A stretch of 64,000 bases of DNA. It comes from an uncultured Victivallales bacterium. Its GTDB lineage: Bacteria; Verrucomicrobiota; Lentisphaeria; Victivallales; UBA1829. A program made the position numbers and the translations under genes. Of the stretch, positions 8,593-16,857 are shown piece by piece (the stretch's first letter is position 1; the number at the start of each line of letters is the position of its first letter). Below the pieces are notes generated by a model, which saw only the letters and a program-made list of their open reading frames with translations, made no database searches and was not told the DNA's origin. The stretch spans positions 1-64,000 of the forward strand of contig CAKUJH010000003.1 in assembly GCA_934661375.1 (NCBI GenBank), in the 5' to 3' direction.

Positions 8593-8598
8593 ATTATA
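8593..8598 (-). promoter_or_regulatory. Extended -10 promoter element before the PPi-PFK operon
   Basis: On the minus strand TATAAT preceded by TGA (TGATATAAT) lies about 65 bases upstream of the phosphofructokinase start. There is no good -35 box at the right distance, consistent with an extended -10 promoter. Assigned by eye only. Confidence 0.4.
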
Positions 8599-8654
8599 TC
8601 AAGAAGCATTGATAAAAAAGTCGGTTTTTTCTCCGGAGATCTCAGCCAGAAACC

Positions 8655-8688
8655 AAAAGACTGCTCCTCCGGAGAAGAACAGTCTTTT
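8655..8688 (-). terminator. Intrinsic terminator after mreB
   Basis: AAAAGACTG (8655-8663) pairs with CAGTCTTTT (8680-8688), with a further small CTCCGGAG palindrome in the loop. It lies 34 bases after the mreB stop on the minus strand. The U run is short, so termination strength is uncertain. Confidence 0.65.
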
Positions 8689-8721
8689 CTGAAAAACAGT
8701 TTTCGGTTTTTTCCGGATGGC

Positions 8722-9759
8722 TTACTCCAGATCCACGGAAATTTCACCCAGGGACTGAAGCACCGTTCCGGTTCCATTGGCAACGGCTCGCAGCGGATCT
8801 ACCGCCGCCCGGACGAACAAACCGGTCTGCTCGCTGATCAGACGATCCAGTCCGCGCAGCAAGGCACCGCCGCCCGCCAGCAGCACACCATGATCCAGCA
8901 GGTCGGAAGCCAGTTCCGGCGGACATTTTTCCAGTGTGTTGAGAACTGCCAGAACAATACTCGTTACCGGTTCCTGAATTGCAGCGCGAATCTCACGCGA
9001 TGAAACTTTAATGGTCTTCGGCAGTCCGGAAACCAGATCCAGCCCCTTGACCTCGGCAAAAGTGTCTGCCGCTTCATCCGGGTAGGCACTGCCGATCTTG
9101 ATTTTGATTTCTTCCGCAGTACGGTCGCCGATCGTCAGATTGTAAATCCGTTTCATGTGCTGAACAATCGCCTGATCCATGGTGTCGCCGCCCACCCGCA
9201 CGCTTTTCGCATACACAATGCCGGAAAGCGAAATCACGGCAACTTCCGTGGTCCCGCCGCCGATATCCACAATCATGCTTCCGGTCGGTTCCGCCACCGG
9301 CAGTCCCACACCGATCGCAGACGCCATCGGTTCTTCAATCAGGAACACTTCGCCCGCTCCGGCTTTCAGCGCACTGTCCTTCACCGCGCGCGTTTCCACT
9401 TCCGTGATGCCGTACGGAACCGCCACCAGCACCCGCGGCTTGATCAGACGCCGGAGAAACGGCACTTTCTCCTTGGCTTTCTGAATGAAAGCCCGAAGCA
9501 TGAATTCCGTAATCCGGAGATCCGCAATCACACCGACTTTCATCGGGCGGATGGCACGCACGCCCATCGGGGTTCGGCCGAACATTTTTTTGGCTTCTTC
9601 GCCGACGGCAAGCGGCTTCTCATCTTTATCCCGGATCGCCACAACCGACGGTTCAGACAGCACAATACCCTGATCCTTCACATACACCAGACAGTTGGCT
9701 GTACCGAGGTCAATGCCGATGTCGGTGGAAAAAAATCTGGTCAATTTCTGAAGAAGCAT
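8722..9759 (-). CDS. mreB: Rod shape-determining protein MreB
   Basis: The bacterial actin homologue (345 residues) that forms membrane-associated filaments and guides lateral peptidoglycan synthesis. The actin-type phosphate-1 motif GIDLGTANCLVYVK is near residue 14, phosphate-2 is DIGGGTTEVAVISL, and the adenosine motif is LAGGGALLRGLD near the C-terminus. AAGGAG lies 9 bases before ATG 9759. lysA lies 42 bases upstream on the same strand, and a murB-ddl fusion is nearby, so cell-wall genes are grouped here. mreC and mreD are not adjacent. Confidence 0.97.
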   Translation of the reverse strand: MLLQKLTRFFSTDIGIDLGTANCLVYVKDQGIVLSEPSVVAIRDKDEKPLAVGEEAKKMFGRTPMGVRAIRPMKVGVIADLRITEFMLRAFIQKAKEKVPFLRRLIKPRVLVAVPYGITEVETRAVKDSALKAGAGEVFLIEEPMASAIGVGLPVAEPTGSMIVDIGGGTTEVAVISLSGIVYAKSVRVGGDTMDQAIVQHMKRIYNLTIGDRTAEEIKIKIGSAYPDEAADTFAEVKGLDLVSGLPKTIKVSSREIRAAIQEPVTSIVLAVLNTLEKCPPELASDLLDHGVLLAGGGALLRGLDRLISEQTGLFVRAAVDPLRAVANGTGTVLQSLGEISVDLE

Positions 9760-9801
9760 ATCATCAACTCCTTGTCTTCACCGGTTTTCCGTTTCCGCCG
9801 C

Positions 9802-11070
9802 TCAGCTTTTCAGATGGCTGGGGACAAACGTATGGCGGATCATGTCATCAAAATCCTCGCGGGCGCGGATCAGACTGGCATCCGCTCCGTTGACCAGCAC
9901 TTCCGCCGGGCGCAGACGCCCATTGTACTGATAGCTCATGCCGAAACCGTAGGCTCCCGCATTTTCCACCACCACCAGATCGCCTTCCGCAATATTTTCC
10001 GGCAGCTGACGTTCTTTCACCCAGAAGTCCGTATTTTCGCAGAGCTGTCCGCACAGACCGATCGCCTTCCGCGGCATGTTTTCCTTGCCGTCCACATAAA
10101 TGTGATGATAGGATCCGTACATCGCCGGACGCGCCAGCGTATTCATGCCGATGTCCGTTCCGACAATCCGTTTATAGGAATCCTTGATGGAATGAACACG
10201 TCCGATGATCCAGCCGGCGTTGCCGACGAAGTAACGTGCGGGTTCCATTTTGAGCTGCGGGGGCTTCATGCCGTATTCCTGACATTTTTTGCGGAACATG
10301 TCCGCAGTCAGAGACGCGGCTTTGTCCAGATCCAGCGCGGGTTCATCCGGCTTGTAGCCGATTCCCAGTCCGCCGCCCAGGTCGATGAATTCAAAATCAA
10401 TGCCCAGCGTCTTGGCTGTCTTGCCGATGATGTCCATCAGCAGTCCGGTAACGAAGGGGAAATATTCCGCATCCGTGATGCAGGAGCCGGTCATCATGTG
10501 CGCGCCGAAACGCTTCACTCCGGCTTCCTTCGCCATGCGGTAGGCATCCAGAACCTTGTCCGGGTGAATGCCGAACTTGGCATTCGGTCCGGCGTTGGTA
10601 ACATATTCGCCGACGTTGCTCTTGCCGTAACCGGGGTTCACGCGGAAGGACAGCATTTCCGGCTTGCCGAATTTGAGCAGACGCGGCAGAATGGAAATGT
10701 CGTCCAGATTGAAAATCACGCCGCTGGCAAGTCCCTGACGGATATCGTCATCGGAAAGGAAGTTGCCGCTGAACATCACATTTTCACCGCCGAGTCCGAC
10801 ATATTTCGCCAGCAGGATTTCATTCACGCTGGCGGCGTCAACTCCCGCGCCTTCCTGACGCAGAATATTCACAATCGCCGGATTGTTGCAGGCTTTCACC
10901 GCATAAAACATCTTGAAATCAGGATAATACTTCGAAAAAGCATTATAGACTTTGCGGTAATTCCGGCGGATTTTCTGTTCATCATATACATAAAGCGGGG
11001 TGCCGAAACGGGCAGCCAGCTGTTCCACCGGAATGTCGCCGATCGCGATCTTATCTCCAATAAATTTCAC
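9802..11070 (-). CDS. lysA: Diaminopimelate decarboxylase
   Basis: A PLP-dependent fold-type III decarboxylase converting meso-diaminopimelate to lysine. The PLP lysine is in FYAVKACNNPA (about residue 55), the phosphate-binding glycines are in DLGGGLGIGY, and the second-subunit cysteine motif CENTDF lies late in the protein. GTG at 11070 is taken as the start because AAGGAG sits 6 bases upstream and the resulting 422 residues match the family; the longer open frame to 11208 would add an unlikely tail. The gene lies between the terminator of the murB-ddl operon and mreB. Confidence 0.93.
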   Translation of the reverse strand: MKFIGDKIAIGDIPVEQLAARFGTPLYVYDEQKIRRNYRKVYNAFSKYYPDFKMFYAVKACNNPAIVNILRQEGAGVDAASVNEILLAKYVGLGGENVMFSGNFLSDDDIRQGLASGVIFNLDDISILPRLLKFGKPEMLSFRVNPGYGKSNVGEYVTNAGPNAKFGIHPDKVLDAYRMAKEAGVKRFGAHMMTGSCITDAEYFPFVTGLLMDIIGKTAKTLGIDFEFIDLGGGLGIGYKPDEPALDLDKAASLTADMFRKKCQEYGMKPPQLKMEPARYFVGNAGWIIGRVHSIKDSYKRIVGTDIGMNTLARPAMYGSYHHIYVDGKENMPRKAIGLCGQLCENTDFWVKERQLPENIAEGDLVVVENAGAYGFGMSYQYNGRLRPAEVLVNGADASLIRAREDFDDMIRHTFVPSHLKS

Positions 11071-11180
11071 AATTCGCTCCTTCTTTATTGATCTGTTCAC
11101 TTTCCTACTATCGGTAATGTGCCACAATATTACACGGATTTCAACCCGTCTTATAAAAAAAACGAAAGATTCTTTCAGAA

Positions 11181-11222
11181 ATTCCGTCTTTCCCCGGCTG
11201 CGGTTCATCGGAAAGACGGAAT
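11181..11222 (-). terminator. Strong hairpin, terminator of the murB-ddl operon
   Basis: ATTCCGTCTTTCC (11181-11193) is perfectly complementary to the 13 bases at 11210-11222. On the minus strand the hairpin follows the murB-ddl stop by about 55 bases. A run of eight T lies some 20 bases further on, after a second small GAAAG/CTTTC hairpin. It also forms the leader region of lysA, so attenuation is possible. Confidence 0.7.
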
Positions 11223-11277
11223 TCAGGACACAGACAGCGGACTCACCGGATTCATTCCGGCAAATCCGCCGCAGAAC

Positions 11278-13137
11278 TCACAGCCCGCTGCGGGCAGCCG
11301 CTCCTTCCAGCAGCAGAGCGCACATATCCGGGAAACTCATTCCCATCGCTTTGGCGGCTTTCGGCACCAGACTGTTCGCCGTGCAGCCCGGAATGGAATT
11401 GCCTTCCAGCAGAATGAAGTCTCCGTTTTCCACATTCACCATCATATCCACCCGCAGAACATCCCGCGCTCCGGAAAGTTCAAAGAATCGCAGAGCCGCC
11501 GCGCGCAGTTTTTCCTGGATCGCTTCCGGAACAGACGGCGCATGGCACAGATACTGCGTTTCGCAGGTCTTGTGCAGATATTTGGCGTCATAATCATAAA
11601 CTTTTGTGGTGTAACGGATTTCAATCATGGGCAGGGCTTTTCCCGCCAGAATGCCGAGTGTTACTTCCACTCCGCGGAAAAATTCTTCCACCAGTGCCTG
11701 TTGTCCGTAACGGAACACCAGCTCCATGGCTTTGCCCCATTCCGCCGGGGTATCCACAACGGAAAGTCCGAACGTCGAACCTTCCGACACAGGTTTCACC
11801 ACCAGCGGAAATTTCAGTCCTGCCGGAATTCCCGTATGTGCCTTATCCAGAACAGCGTATTTCGCATTCGGCAGTCCATTCCGGTTCATCAGCTCTTTGG
11901 ATGCCACTTTGTCCATAATCAGCGCACACGCCTGCGAACCGGATCCGACAAACGGGATCTCCGCATCTTCCAGCAGCTTCTGTATCCGTCCGTCTTCCCC
12001 GAATCCTCCATGCAGAACCGGCCAGACGATATCCGCCTCTTTCATTTCCGGCGTCAGCGTCAATTCCCGGATGTCATACTCCCCGACATCATACCCTTTG
12101 CTGCGCAGCGCCTCGGCAATCGCGTGTCCCGATTCCAATGAAACTTCCCGCTCACTGCTGCTGCCGCCTTTCAGCACCAGCACTTTCAGCGGCTTCTTTC
12201 TGAAAACCTGATTCTCCGACATATCCGCAAACCTCACTTCCGGTCTTAATTGTATTTTTCGGGCATCATACACCCGTTTCCTCATCTCATTCAGCAGAGT
12301 GGTGAAATCTTCTGCCGCTCCCGTCTGCGCTTCCGCCTTCCGGACAATCCAGTTGGCGTGTTCCGGACTGACAATAAACGCCCCGCGCGACAAGCCCTTG
12401 CATCCGGCTTCCTCCAGCAGTCTGCCCGCCGGACCTTCCGGCGGATTCTGAAATATGCTGCCCGCACTCCGTCCTTTCGGCGCCAGACTCCGCCGCGTCA
12501 TCTCCTCCCGGATCAGCTGCTCTTCCTGAACCGCGTCCACTGCCCTGAATTTCAGAACCGCTCCCGTTATCAGCACATTGTCCCGCAAAAACGGCGAACG
12601 CCGATAGCCAAACGCCAGCGCGCTCCCCGGCAGAGAAAATTCCCGCGGTTCCGGGACATCCAGAGAAATCATCCGGACTTCATGCACAAAATCCGCAAAG
12701 CAGACACCTTTCGCGCCCGCATTCATCGCCAGCGCACCCCCCAGCGTTCCGGGAATTCCCGCCAGACCGGACGCCCCGCCCAGATCGTGTTTCAGCGCAA
12801 AGCGGACGATTTCGCCCGGAGAACAGGCACTCCCTGCATAAATCAGCCCGTTCTCTTCCCGCAGGACAGAAAAACCCGCTCCTCGCGCGGGTTTCAGAAA
12901 TACGGTATCAGCCAATATCCGGTCAGAACCGACAAAATTCATTCCGCCGCCAAGAACCTGCAGACGCAAACCCGCGGCACGGAACGCTCCTATGCGTTCC
13001 TCTGCTTCATGAACATCAGACAGCTCCGCCAGACAGCAGCAGGCAGTTCCCGCCCCCAGTCCCGTCAGGACATTCCATTCCGCCTCCCGGCAGAACCGCC
13101 GCTTCAATTCCGCGGCCGACGGTGAATCTCCCTGCAT
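11278..13137 (-). CDS. MurB-Ddl fusion: UDP-N-acetylenolpyruvoylglucosamine reductase + D-alanine--D-alanine ligase
   Basis: One 619-residue frame carries two peptidoglycan precursor enzymes. Residues 1 to about 305 are MurB (FAD, NADPH; makes UDP-N-acetylmuramate): GGG at 63-65 in the FAD site, GIPGTLGGA at 127-135, YRRSPF at 178-183, the proton-donor Ser 227 in GSIFQNP, and Glu 300. Residues about 317-619 are Ddl (ATP-grasp; joins two D-alanines): LHGGFGEDG, the KPVSEGSTFGLS loop, YDYDAKY and EGNSIPGCTANSL. No stop or frameshift separates them and both active sites look intact. It starts 15 bases after hisI. Fusing MurB to Ddl joins two enzymes that feed the same pathway at different steps; MurC-Ddl is the better-known fusion. 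Confidence 0.93.
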   Translation of the reverse strand: MQGDSPSAAELKRRFCREAEWNVLTGLGAGTACCCLAELSDVHEAEERIGAFRAAGLRLQVLGGGMNFVGSDRILADTVFLKPARGAGFSVLREENGLIYAGSACSPGEIVRFALKHDLGGASGLAGIPGTLGGALAMNAGAKGVCFADFVHEVRMISLDVPEPREFSLPGSALAFGYRRSPFLRDNVLITGAVLKFRAVDAVQEEQLIREEMTRRSLAPKGRSAGSIFQNPPEGPAGRLLEEAGCKGLSRGAFIVSPEHANWIVRKAEAQTGAAEDFTTLLNEMRKRVYDARKIQLRPEVRFADMSENQVFRKKPLKVLVLKGGSSSEREVSLESGHAIAEALRSKGYDVGEYDIRELTLTPEMKEADIVWPVLHGGFGEDGRIQKLLEDAEIPFVGSGSQACALIMDKVASKELMNRNGLPNAKYAVLDKAHTGIPAGLKFPLVVKPVSEGSTFGLSVVDTPAEWGKAMELVFRYGQQALVEEFFRGVEVTLGILAGKALPMIEIRYTTKVYDYDAKYLHKTCETQYLCHAPSVPEAIQEKLRAAALRFFELSGARDVLRVDMMVNVENGDFILLEGNSIPGCTANSLVPKAAKAMGMSFPDMCALLLEGAAARSGL

Positions 13138-13152
13138 ACCAGCATCGTCCGA

Positions 13153-13530
13153 TTACTTTTTGTAGACAGCTTTCGGGTCAAAGACTCGTTCACCGACAAC
13201 TTTCAGCTCGCCGTTTTCCAGGCGGCGGAAGAAGCAGGAACGATATCCTTCGTGACAGGCGGCGCCGCCGATCTGGTCAACTTTGAAAATCACAGTGTCC
13301 AGGTCGCAGTCCACCAGAATTTCCTTGACCAGCTGGGTATTGCCGGATTCTTCGCCTTTTTTCCAGAGTTTGTTTCTGGAACGGGACCAGTAAGTCGCCT
13401 TGCCGCTCTTCAGCGTTTCATTCCAGGATTCCTCGTTGATATAGGCAAGCATCAGCACATCGTTGGTTTTCCAGTCCTGCGCGATGGCGGGAATCAGTCC
13501 GCCGCTTTTCTTGAAATCAAGTTCGATCAT
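13153..13530 (-). CDS. hisI: Phosphoribosyl-AMP cyclohydrolase
   Basis: A 125-residue stand-alone HisI, third step of histidine synthesis, opening the purine ring of phosphoribosyl-AMP. The metal sites are visible: DCDLD around residue 77 and [12 protein letters not shown] around residue 92, where the family has CHTG and SCF cysteines. [17 protein letters not shown] is the substrate segment. The HisE pyrophosphohydrolase domain is not fused. It lies between the lipoprotein gene and murB-ddl, away from other his genes. Confidence 0.95.
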   Translation of the reverse strand: MIELDFKKSGGLIPAIAQDWKTNDVLMLAYINEESWNETLKSGKATYWSRSRNKLWKKGEESGNTQLVKEILVDCDLDTVIFKVDQIGGAACHEGYRSCFFRRLENGELKVVGERVFDPKAVYKK

Positions 13531-13578
13531 GTTTTTCTCCGTTTGATGGGGTACAATTCTATGTTCTGGTGAAAAAAA

Positions 13579-14208
13579 TCAGTTGAAGGGTTCTGTCAGT
13601 TTCTGCTGTTTCGCCGGGGCTTTTTCTGCGGTCTTTGCCGGGACGGCCTCTGTTTTCGCCGGAGCTTTTTCTGCGGCTTTCACTTCCGCTTTCGCCGGGG
13701 CTTTTTCCTTGGATTCCGCAGGAACAGCTTCCGTTTTCACCGAAGATGCCTTTTTCAGTTCAGCCTGCTGTTTTTCGGCTTCCTCTTTGGTTTCCGGTCC
13801 GGTCAAAGAAACAGTCAAACGGTATGACACATATTTTTCCGACGGCGCAACCCCATGGAAATCAACAATATTGCCCGGCAATGCGGTCATTTCACACTGC
13901 TGCGGCGGACAGATATTGCCTTCCGCGTCAATCCAGTCGAAATGGTACCACACGGTAATCTGCGGATCGCCGGCGAACACCCAGCGGAAAGAGCCGGTCC
14001 GGCTCAGCAGTGCGCTGGCGTCCACAGTCAGCAGACCGTCGTCATTGATGAAAAAATTGGACATCAGCAGTTCCACTTTGAAGCTGCTGCTGTTGACCAG
14101 TTCAATCCGGTCGTCAGTTGCGCGTTCTTTAATCGGTTCCTCAGTCATGCAGCCGGGCAGAAAAAGGACCGCAGCTGCGGCGGCAAGAACAATCTTCGTG
14201 ATTTTCAT
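13579..14208 (-). CDS. YcfL-like (DUF1425) lipoprotein with Lys/Ala/Pro-rich tail
   Basis: A 209-residue lipoprotein. The N-terminus is a lipoprotein signal with lipobox FLPGC (Cys about 20). Residues about 35-135 resemble the DUF1425/YcfL beta-sandwich domain found in small outer-membrane lipoproteins (FRWVFAGDPQITVWYHFDW). The last ~70 residues are low-complexity Lys/Ala/Glu/Pro with imperfect AEKAPAKTEAVPAK repeats. These could span the periplasm or bind peptidoglycan. GGAG precedes the start. Role unknown; the domain match is moderate. Confidence 0.65.
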   Translation of the reverse strand: MKITKIVLAAAAAVLFLPGCMTEEPIKERATDDRIELVNSSSFKVELLMSNFFINDDGLLTVDASALLSRTGSFRWVFAGDPQITVWYHFDWIDAEGNICPPQQCEMTALPGNIVDFHGVAPSEKYVSYRLTVSLTGPETKEEAEKQQAELKKASSVKTEAVPAESKEKAPAKAEVKAAEKAPAKTEAVPAKTAEKAPAKQQKLTEPFN

Positions 14209-14231
14209 TCTCTATACTCCTATGCTAATGC

Positions 14232-14582
14232 TTAATAAGAAACGATCGTTGCGATCAGTTCCAGGTCATCTGTTCCGATATTGGCGAGGGAATGACCTTC
14301 GCCGCTGCGGGTCAGTGTACTGTCTCCCGGATGCAGAACGCGCTTGACTCCATTGTCATCGGTTTCCGCCGTGCCGGACAGAATATAATAAATCTCATCT
14401 TCATTCTCATGAACATGATGTCCGATCGAACAGCCGGGCTTCAGCACCAGTTTGGCAAAAAGCCGCATGTTCGGATTCAGCTCGCTGCCCTTGCTGTAAA
14501 TGTGATTGAACACCGTATCGCCGGAACCGCCGCGCACCTGATGCCGAACCTCCGGTTTCCAATCTTTTTCCTGTTTGAACAT
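14232..14582 (-). CDS. Small cupin-domain protein
   Basis: A 116-residue single-cupin protein. The first cupin motif is visible as GHHVHENEDEIYYILSG (two His and a Glu as metal ligands), with the second as HPGDSTLTRSGEGHSLAN. Such proteins bind a metal and act as isomerases, dioxygenases or sensors; the substrate cannot be told. AAGGAGG lies 6 bases upstream of ATG. It sits 12 bases after the activase/dehydratase fusion and is probably co-transcribed with it. Confidence 0.85.
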   Translation of the reverse strand: MFKQEKDWKPEVRHQVRGGSGDTVFNHIYSKGSELNPNMRLFAKLVLKPGCSIGHHVHENEDEIYYILSGTAETDDNGVKRVLHPGDSTLTRSGEGHSLANIGTDDLELIATIVSY

Positions 14583-14594
14583 CCTTTCGCCTCC

Positions 14595-16679
14595 TTATTT
14601 GTAATGCACAGGACCGAATATATTCCCATACTTTTTGTCGTTCAGCGCCTCCGTGAACGCACTGATTTTCGTGAAGGTACTGCACGGATCTGTCGTCTGA
14701 TCCATGCAGTCGCCATCCAGCGTCAGCAGCGGCAGGTTGACTTTGCGGAGTTCCTCGCGCAAATGTTTCGCAAAACAGCTGTCAGACAGCGAACAGCGTC
14801 CGAATCCATGATTATAAAGAATACAGCCGTTCAATTTCGCCAACTGTGCATGTTTCGCGATGTAGGAGACCCGCAATTCCGGATCCAAATATCCGACAGT
14901 CAGCAGTTTGCGCGCCAGAGAACGGTACGGATCATCCGGATTCAGCATTTCCCAGTCCACAAAATTGACTTCCTCGAACACAATCGGCAGACAGCAGGTC
15001 TCTTCCACATAATCCAGAATTTTCGTATCATAGAACGGCGGCAGATGCAGCCACAGAATGCGGTGCGTGTCGTCAATGGAACAGCGTTTTTCCATGATAG
15101 TCTTGCGTTCCTGCAATTCACGGTAGAACTGCGTCTGAATGTCAACCAGTTCACGGCGTCCCCACAGCTGCGAGAACAGAATTGCGTTATAGACGGCTTC
15201 CGCTCCGCGGATCAGCGGCGGACTCTGCCAGCGCAACAGATTGCATTTCCGGGAAATTTCGGCGGCTTCATTGGACAGCTGGCAGGCTTCCGCCAGACGT
15301 CCCGGATCCATCTTGATTCCCAACGCTTTTTCCATCAGGGACACAGATTTCTCCAATCCTTCGGCAATGGTTTCAACCGCATTGCCGTCAGACATGGAAA
15401 TGGGGGTATTCAAGGAATAAAAACGATCCGAAAAACCATACTGACGCGCCAGGTCGGCAAAGATCCGTTCGCCCTGCTGGCACGGCTGCGACGTGGAAAC
15501 CCCAAAATCCGGCGGCGGAAGTTTGGACCCTTCCAGCACCCGGAGGAATGAACAGGTTTCCGCCGAAAATCCTTTATAGGCAGCAAGATCCAGCGCACGT
15601 TTGGTCCGTTTGGAATTGCGGGCGAACAACGCCGCATACGTTTCCATGGTCAGCATCCGCACACCCAGCGCATTCAGAATTTCCGTGGGGAAGAACAGAT
15701 TGCGCCAGACGGTCGGCCCTTTGTTCGATTTTGAAAAGAATTCCTTGCGCGTGGAATTGGCGCGCATCCCGATGGATTTCAGGGGAACATCGGTTACATA
15801 ATCAATCTTGCGCGGTGAAAGAGAACCGCGCAGTCCGGCATATTCACGTGCCAGACATGCCGCGCCCAATGCCCCCATCACCCGGTGATACTTCGGAATC
15901 AGAATCCTGTTGCCGGTGATCTCTTCCAGATAATGCGCCACCGCGGCATTGGAAGCAACTCCGCCCTGGAATACAATATCTCCGGAATAATGGAACAGCA
16001 GTTCTCCCACCCCCGAAATGATGGTCCGGGCCTGCGCACGGCAGGCGGCTCCGATGATCTGACCGATCGGATAACGGTTTTTGAATTTATTGATCGAAGT
16101 CGCGCTCAACACCGCACAGACACTGGAAAATTCCAGCTCAGTACTGTAATCCGCCATCTTCGCCATATCTTCCACGGCAATATTCAGTTTCAGTGCCACA
16201 CTGTCCAGAAACGCTCCCGTACCCGCCGCGCAGATCCCGCTCATCTTCGAGTTCCACATCTGCATAGGCTCATTGTAGATCATCGCCTTGCTGTCCTGTC
16301 CCCCCACATCCAGAATCGCATGGCAGTGCGGGTAGAAATGCAAGGCGCCCGCCACATGGGCAGACACTTCGCTGACCTGAAAATCAAACGGCAGATACTT
16401 CCGCGTATCCTCCACAATCTGGCTGCCGGTAACCACGGTACAGGCAATTTCCGTACGGTCAACTCCGCTGTTGGCAAGAAAATCCAGCACTGTTTTCTTC
16501 AGCGCGCCATGATTGCACTGTCCGCACTCCGCACATCTTCCGGTACAGCTGAAAGCGTGCTCCACCGCCACCGGGCGAGTTCTCAAGTACTGATGATTCC
16601 GGACTTCTCCATCCGCGGTCATCAGAACTGCTTTGAAGGTCGTTGACCCTATATCAATCCCAAGAAAATATGATCCCAT
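14595..16679 (-). CDS. 2-hydroxyacyl-CoA dehydratase activase fused to an HgdB-like subunit
   Basis: A 694-residue protein. The N-terminal ~270 residues are a BadF/BadG/BcrA/HgdC-type ATPase activase: FLGIDIGSTTFKAVLM (phosphate 1), ILDVGGQDSKAM (phosphate 2), and cysteines in SGICAAGTGAFLD and SSVCAV that match the two that hold the dimer's [4Fe-4S] cluster. A CTGRCAECGQC segment near residue 50 adds further cysteines. The C-terminal half (about 320-694) resembles one 2-hydroxyglutaryl-CoA dehydratase subunit (HgdB/FldB type), with conserved cysteines and an LTLDGDCMDQ segment. In the known enzymes the activase passes an electron to a separate heterodimeric dehydratase. ATG 16679 is preferred to a TTG at 16682. 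The substrate is unknown. Confidence 0.8.
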   Translation of the reverse strand: MGSYFLGIDIGSTTFKAVLMTADGEVRNHQYLRTRPVAVEHAFSCTGRCAECGQCNHGALKKTVLDFLANSGVDRTEIACTVVTGSQIVEDTRKYLPFDFQVSEVSAHVAGALHFYPHCHAILDVGGQDSKAMIYNEPMQMWNSKMSGICAAGTGAFLDSVALKLNIAVEDMAKMADYSTELEFSSVCAVLSATSINKFKNRYPIGQIIGAACRAQARTIISGVGELLFHYSGDIVFQGGVASNAAVAHYLEEITGNRILIPKYHRVMGALGAACLAREYAGLRGSLSPRKIDYVTDVPLKSIGMRANSTRKEFFSKSNKGPTVWRNLFFPTEILNALGVRMLTMETYAALFARNSKRTKRALDLAAYKGFSAETCSFLRVLEGSKLPPPDFGVSTSQPCQQGERIFADLARQYGFSDRFYSLNTPISMSDGNAVETIAEGLEKSVSLMEKALGIKMDPGRLAEACQLSNEAAEISRKCNLLRWQSPPLIRGAEAVYNAILFSQLWGRRELVDIQTQFYRELQERKTIMEKRCSIDDTHRILWLHLPPFYDTKILDYVEETCCLPIVFEEVNFVDWEMLNPDDPYRSLARKLLTVGYLDPELRVSYIAKHAQLAKLNGCILYNHGFGRCSLSDSCFAKHLREELRKVNLPLLTLDGDCMDQTTDPCSTFTKISAFTEALNDKKYGNIFGPVHYK

Positions 16680-16728
16680 CAATGATGCCTTTGCTGCTGA
16701 AATTGCTCTAATATTTTAATATCAGGTT

Positions 16729-16737
16729 AATATAGCA
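16729..16737 (-). promoter_or_regulatory. Extended -10 promoter of the activase-cupin-hisI-murB operon
   Basis: On the minus strand TGCTATATT, continuing as AACC, forms an extended -10 about 50 bases upstream of the activase gene. There is no convincing -35. It shares the TATATTA-ACC pattern of the other promoters in this window. Confidence 0.45.
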
Positions 16738-16807
16738 TGAAACAATATTATTTTCCATGCCTGATTACAAAAAAACTTGTTTAAAAATTGAAGTTTTTCC
16801 TGTCAAA

Positions 16808-16836
16808 AAGAAAAACCCGTCCGCAAGGGACGGGTT
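16808..16836 (-). terminator. Intrinsic terminator of the ribosomal protein-secY operon
   Basis: AACCCGTCC (16814-16822) pairs with GGACGGGTT (16828-16836) around a 5-base loop. On the minus strand it is followed by TTTC and a T5 tract. It lies 22 bases after the secY stop, so secY ends the transcript. Confidence 0.88.
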
Positions 16837-16857
16837 GGAAAACCAATCGGATCAGTT

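Noticed and set aside
7063..9003. 646-codon plus-strand open frame opposite the PPi-phosphofructokinase
   Set aside because: It is antisense to the pfp gene with its clear motifs; composition is repetitive Phe/Gly/Val/Asp as expected from a shadow frame.
9157..11091. 644-codon plus-strand open frame opposite mreB and lysA
   Set aside because: Covers two well-conserved genes on the other strand; no recognisable domain and no ribosome binding site.
13583..14347. 254-codon plus-strand frame over the DUF1425-like lipoprotein
   Set aside because: Ala/Phe/Ser-rich repeats mirror the Lys/Ala/Pro repeats of the real gene; the minus-strand frame has a lipobox and ribosome binding site.
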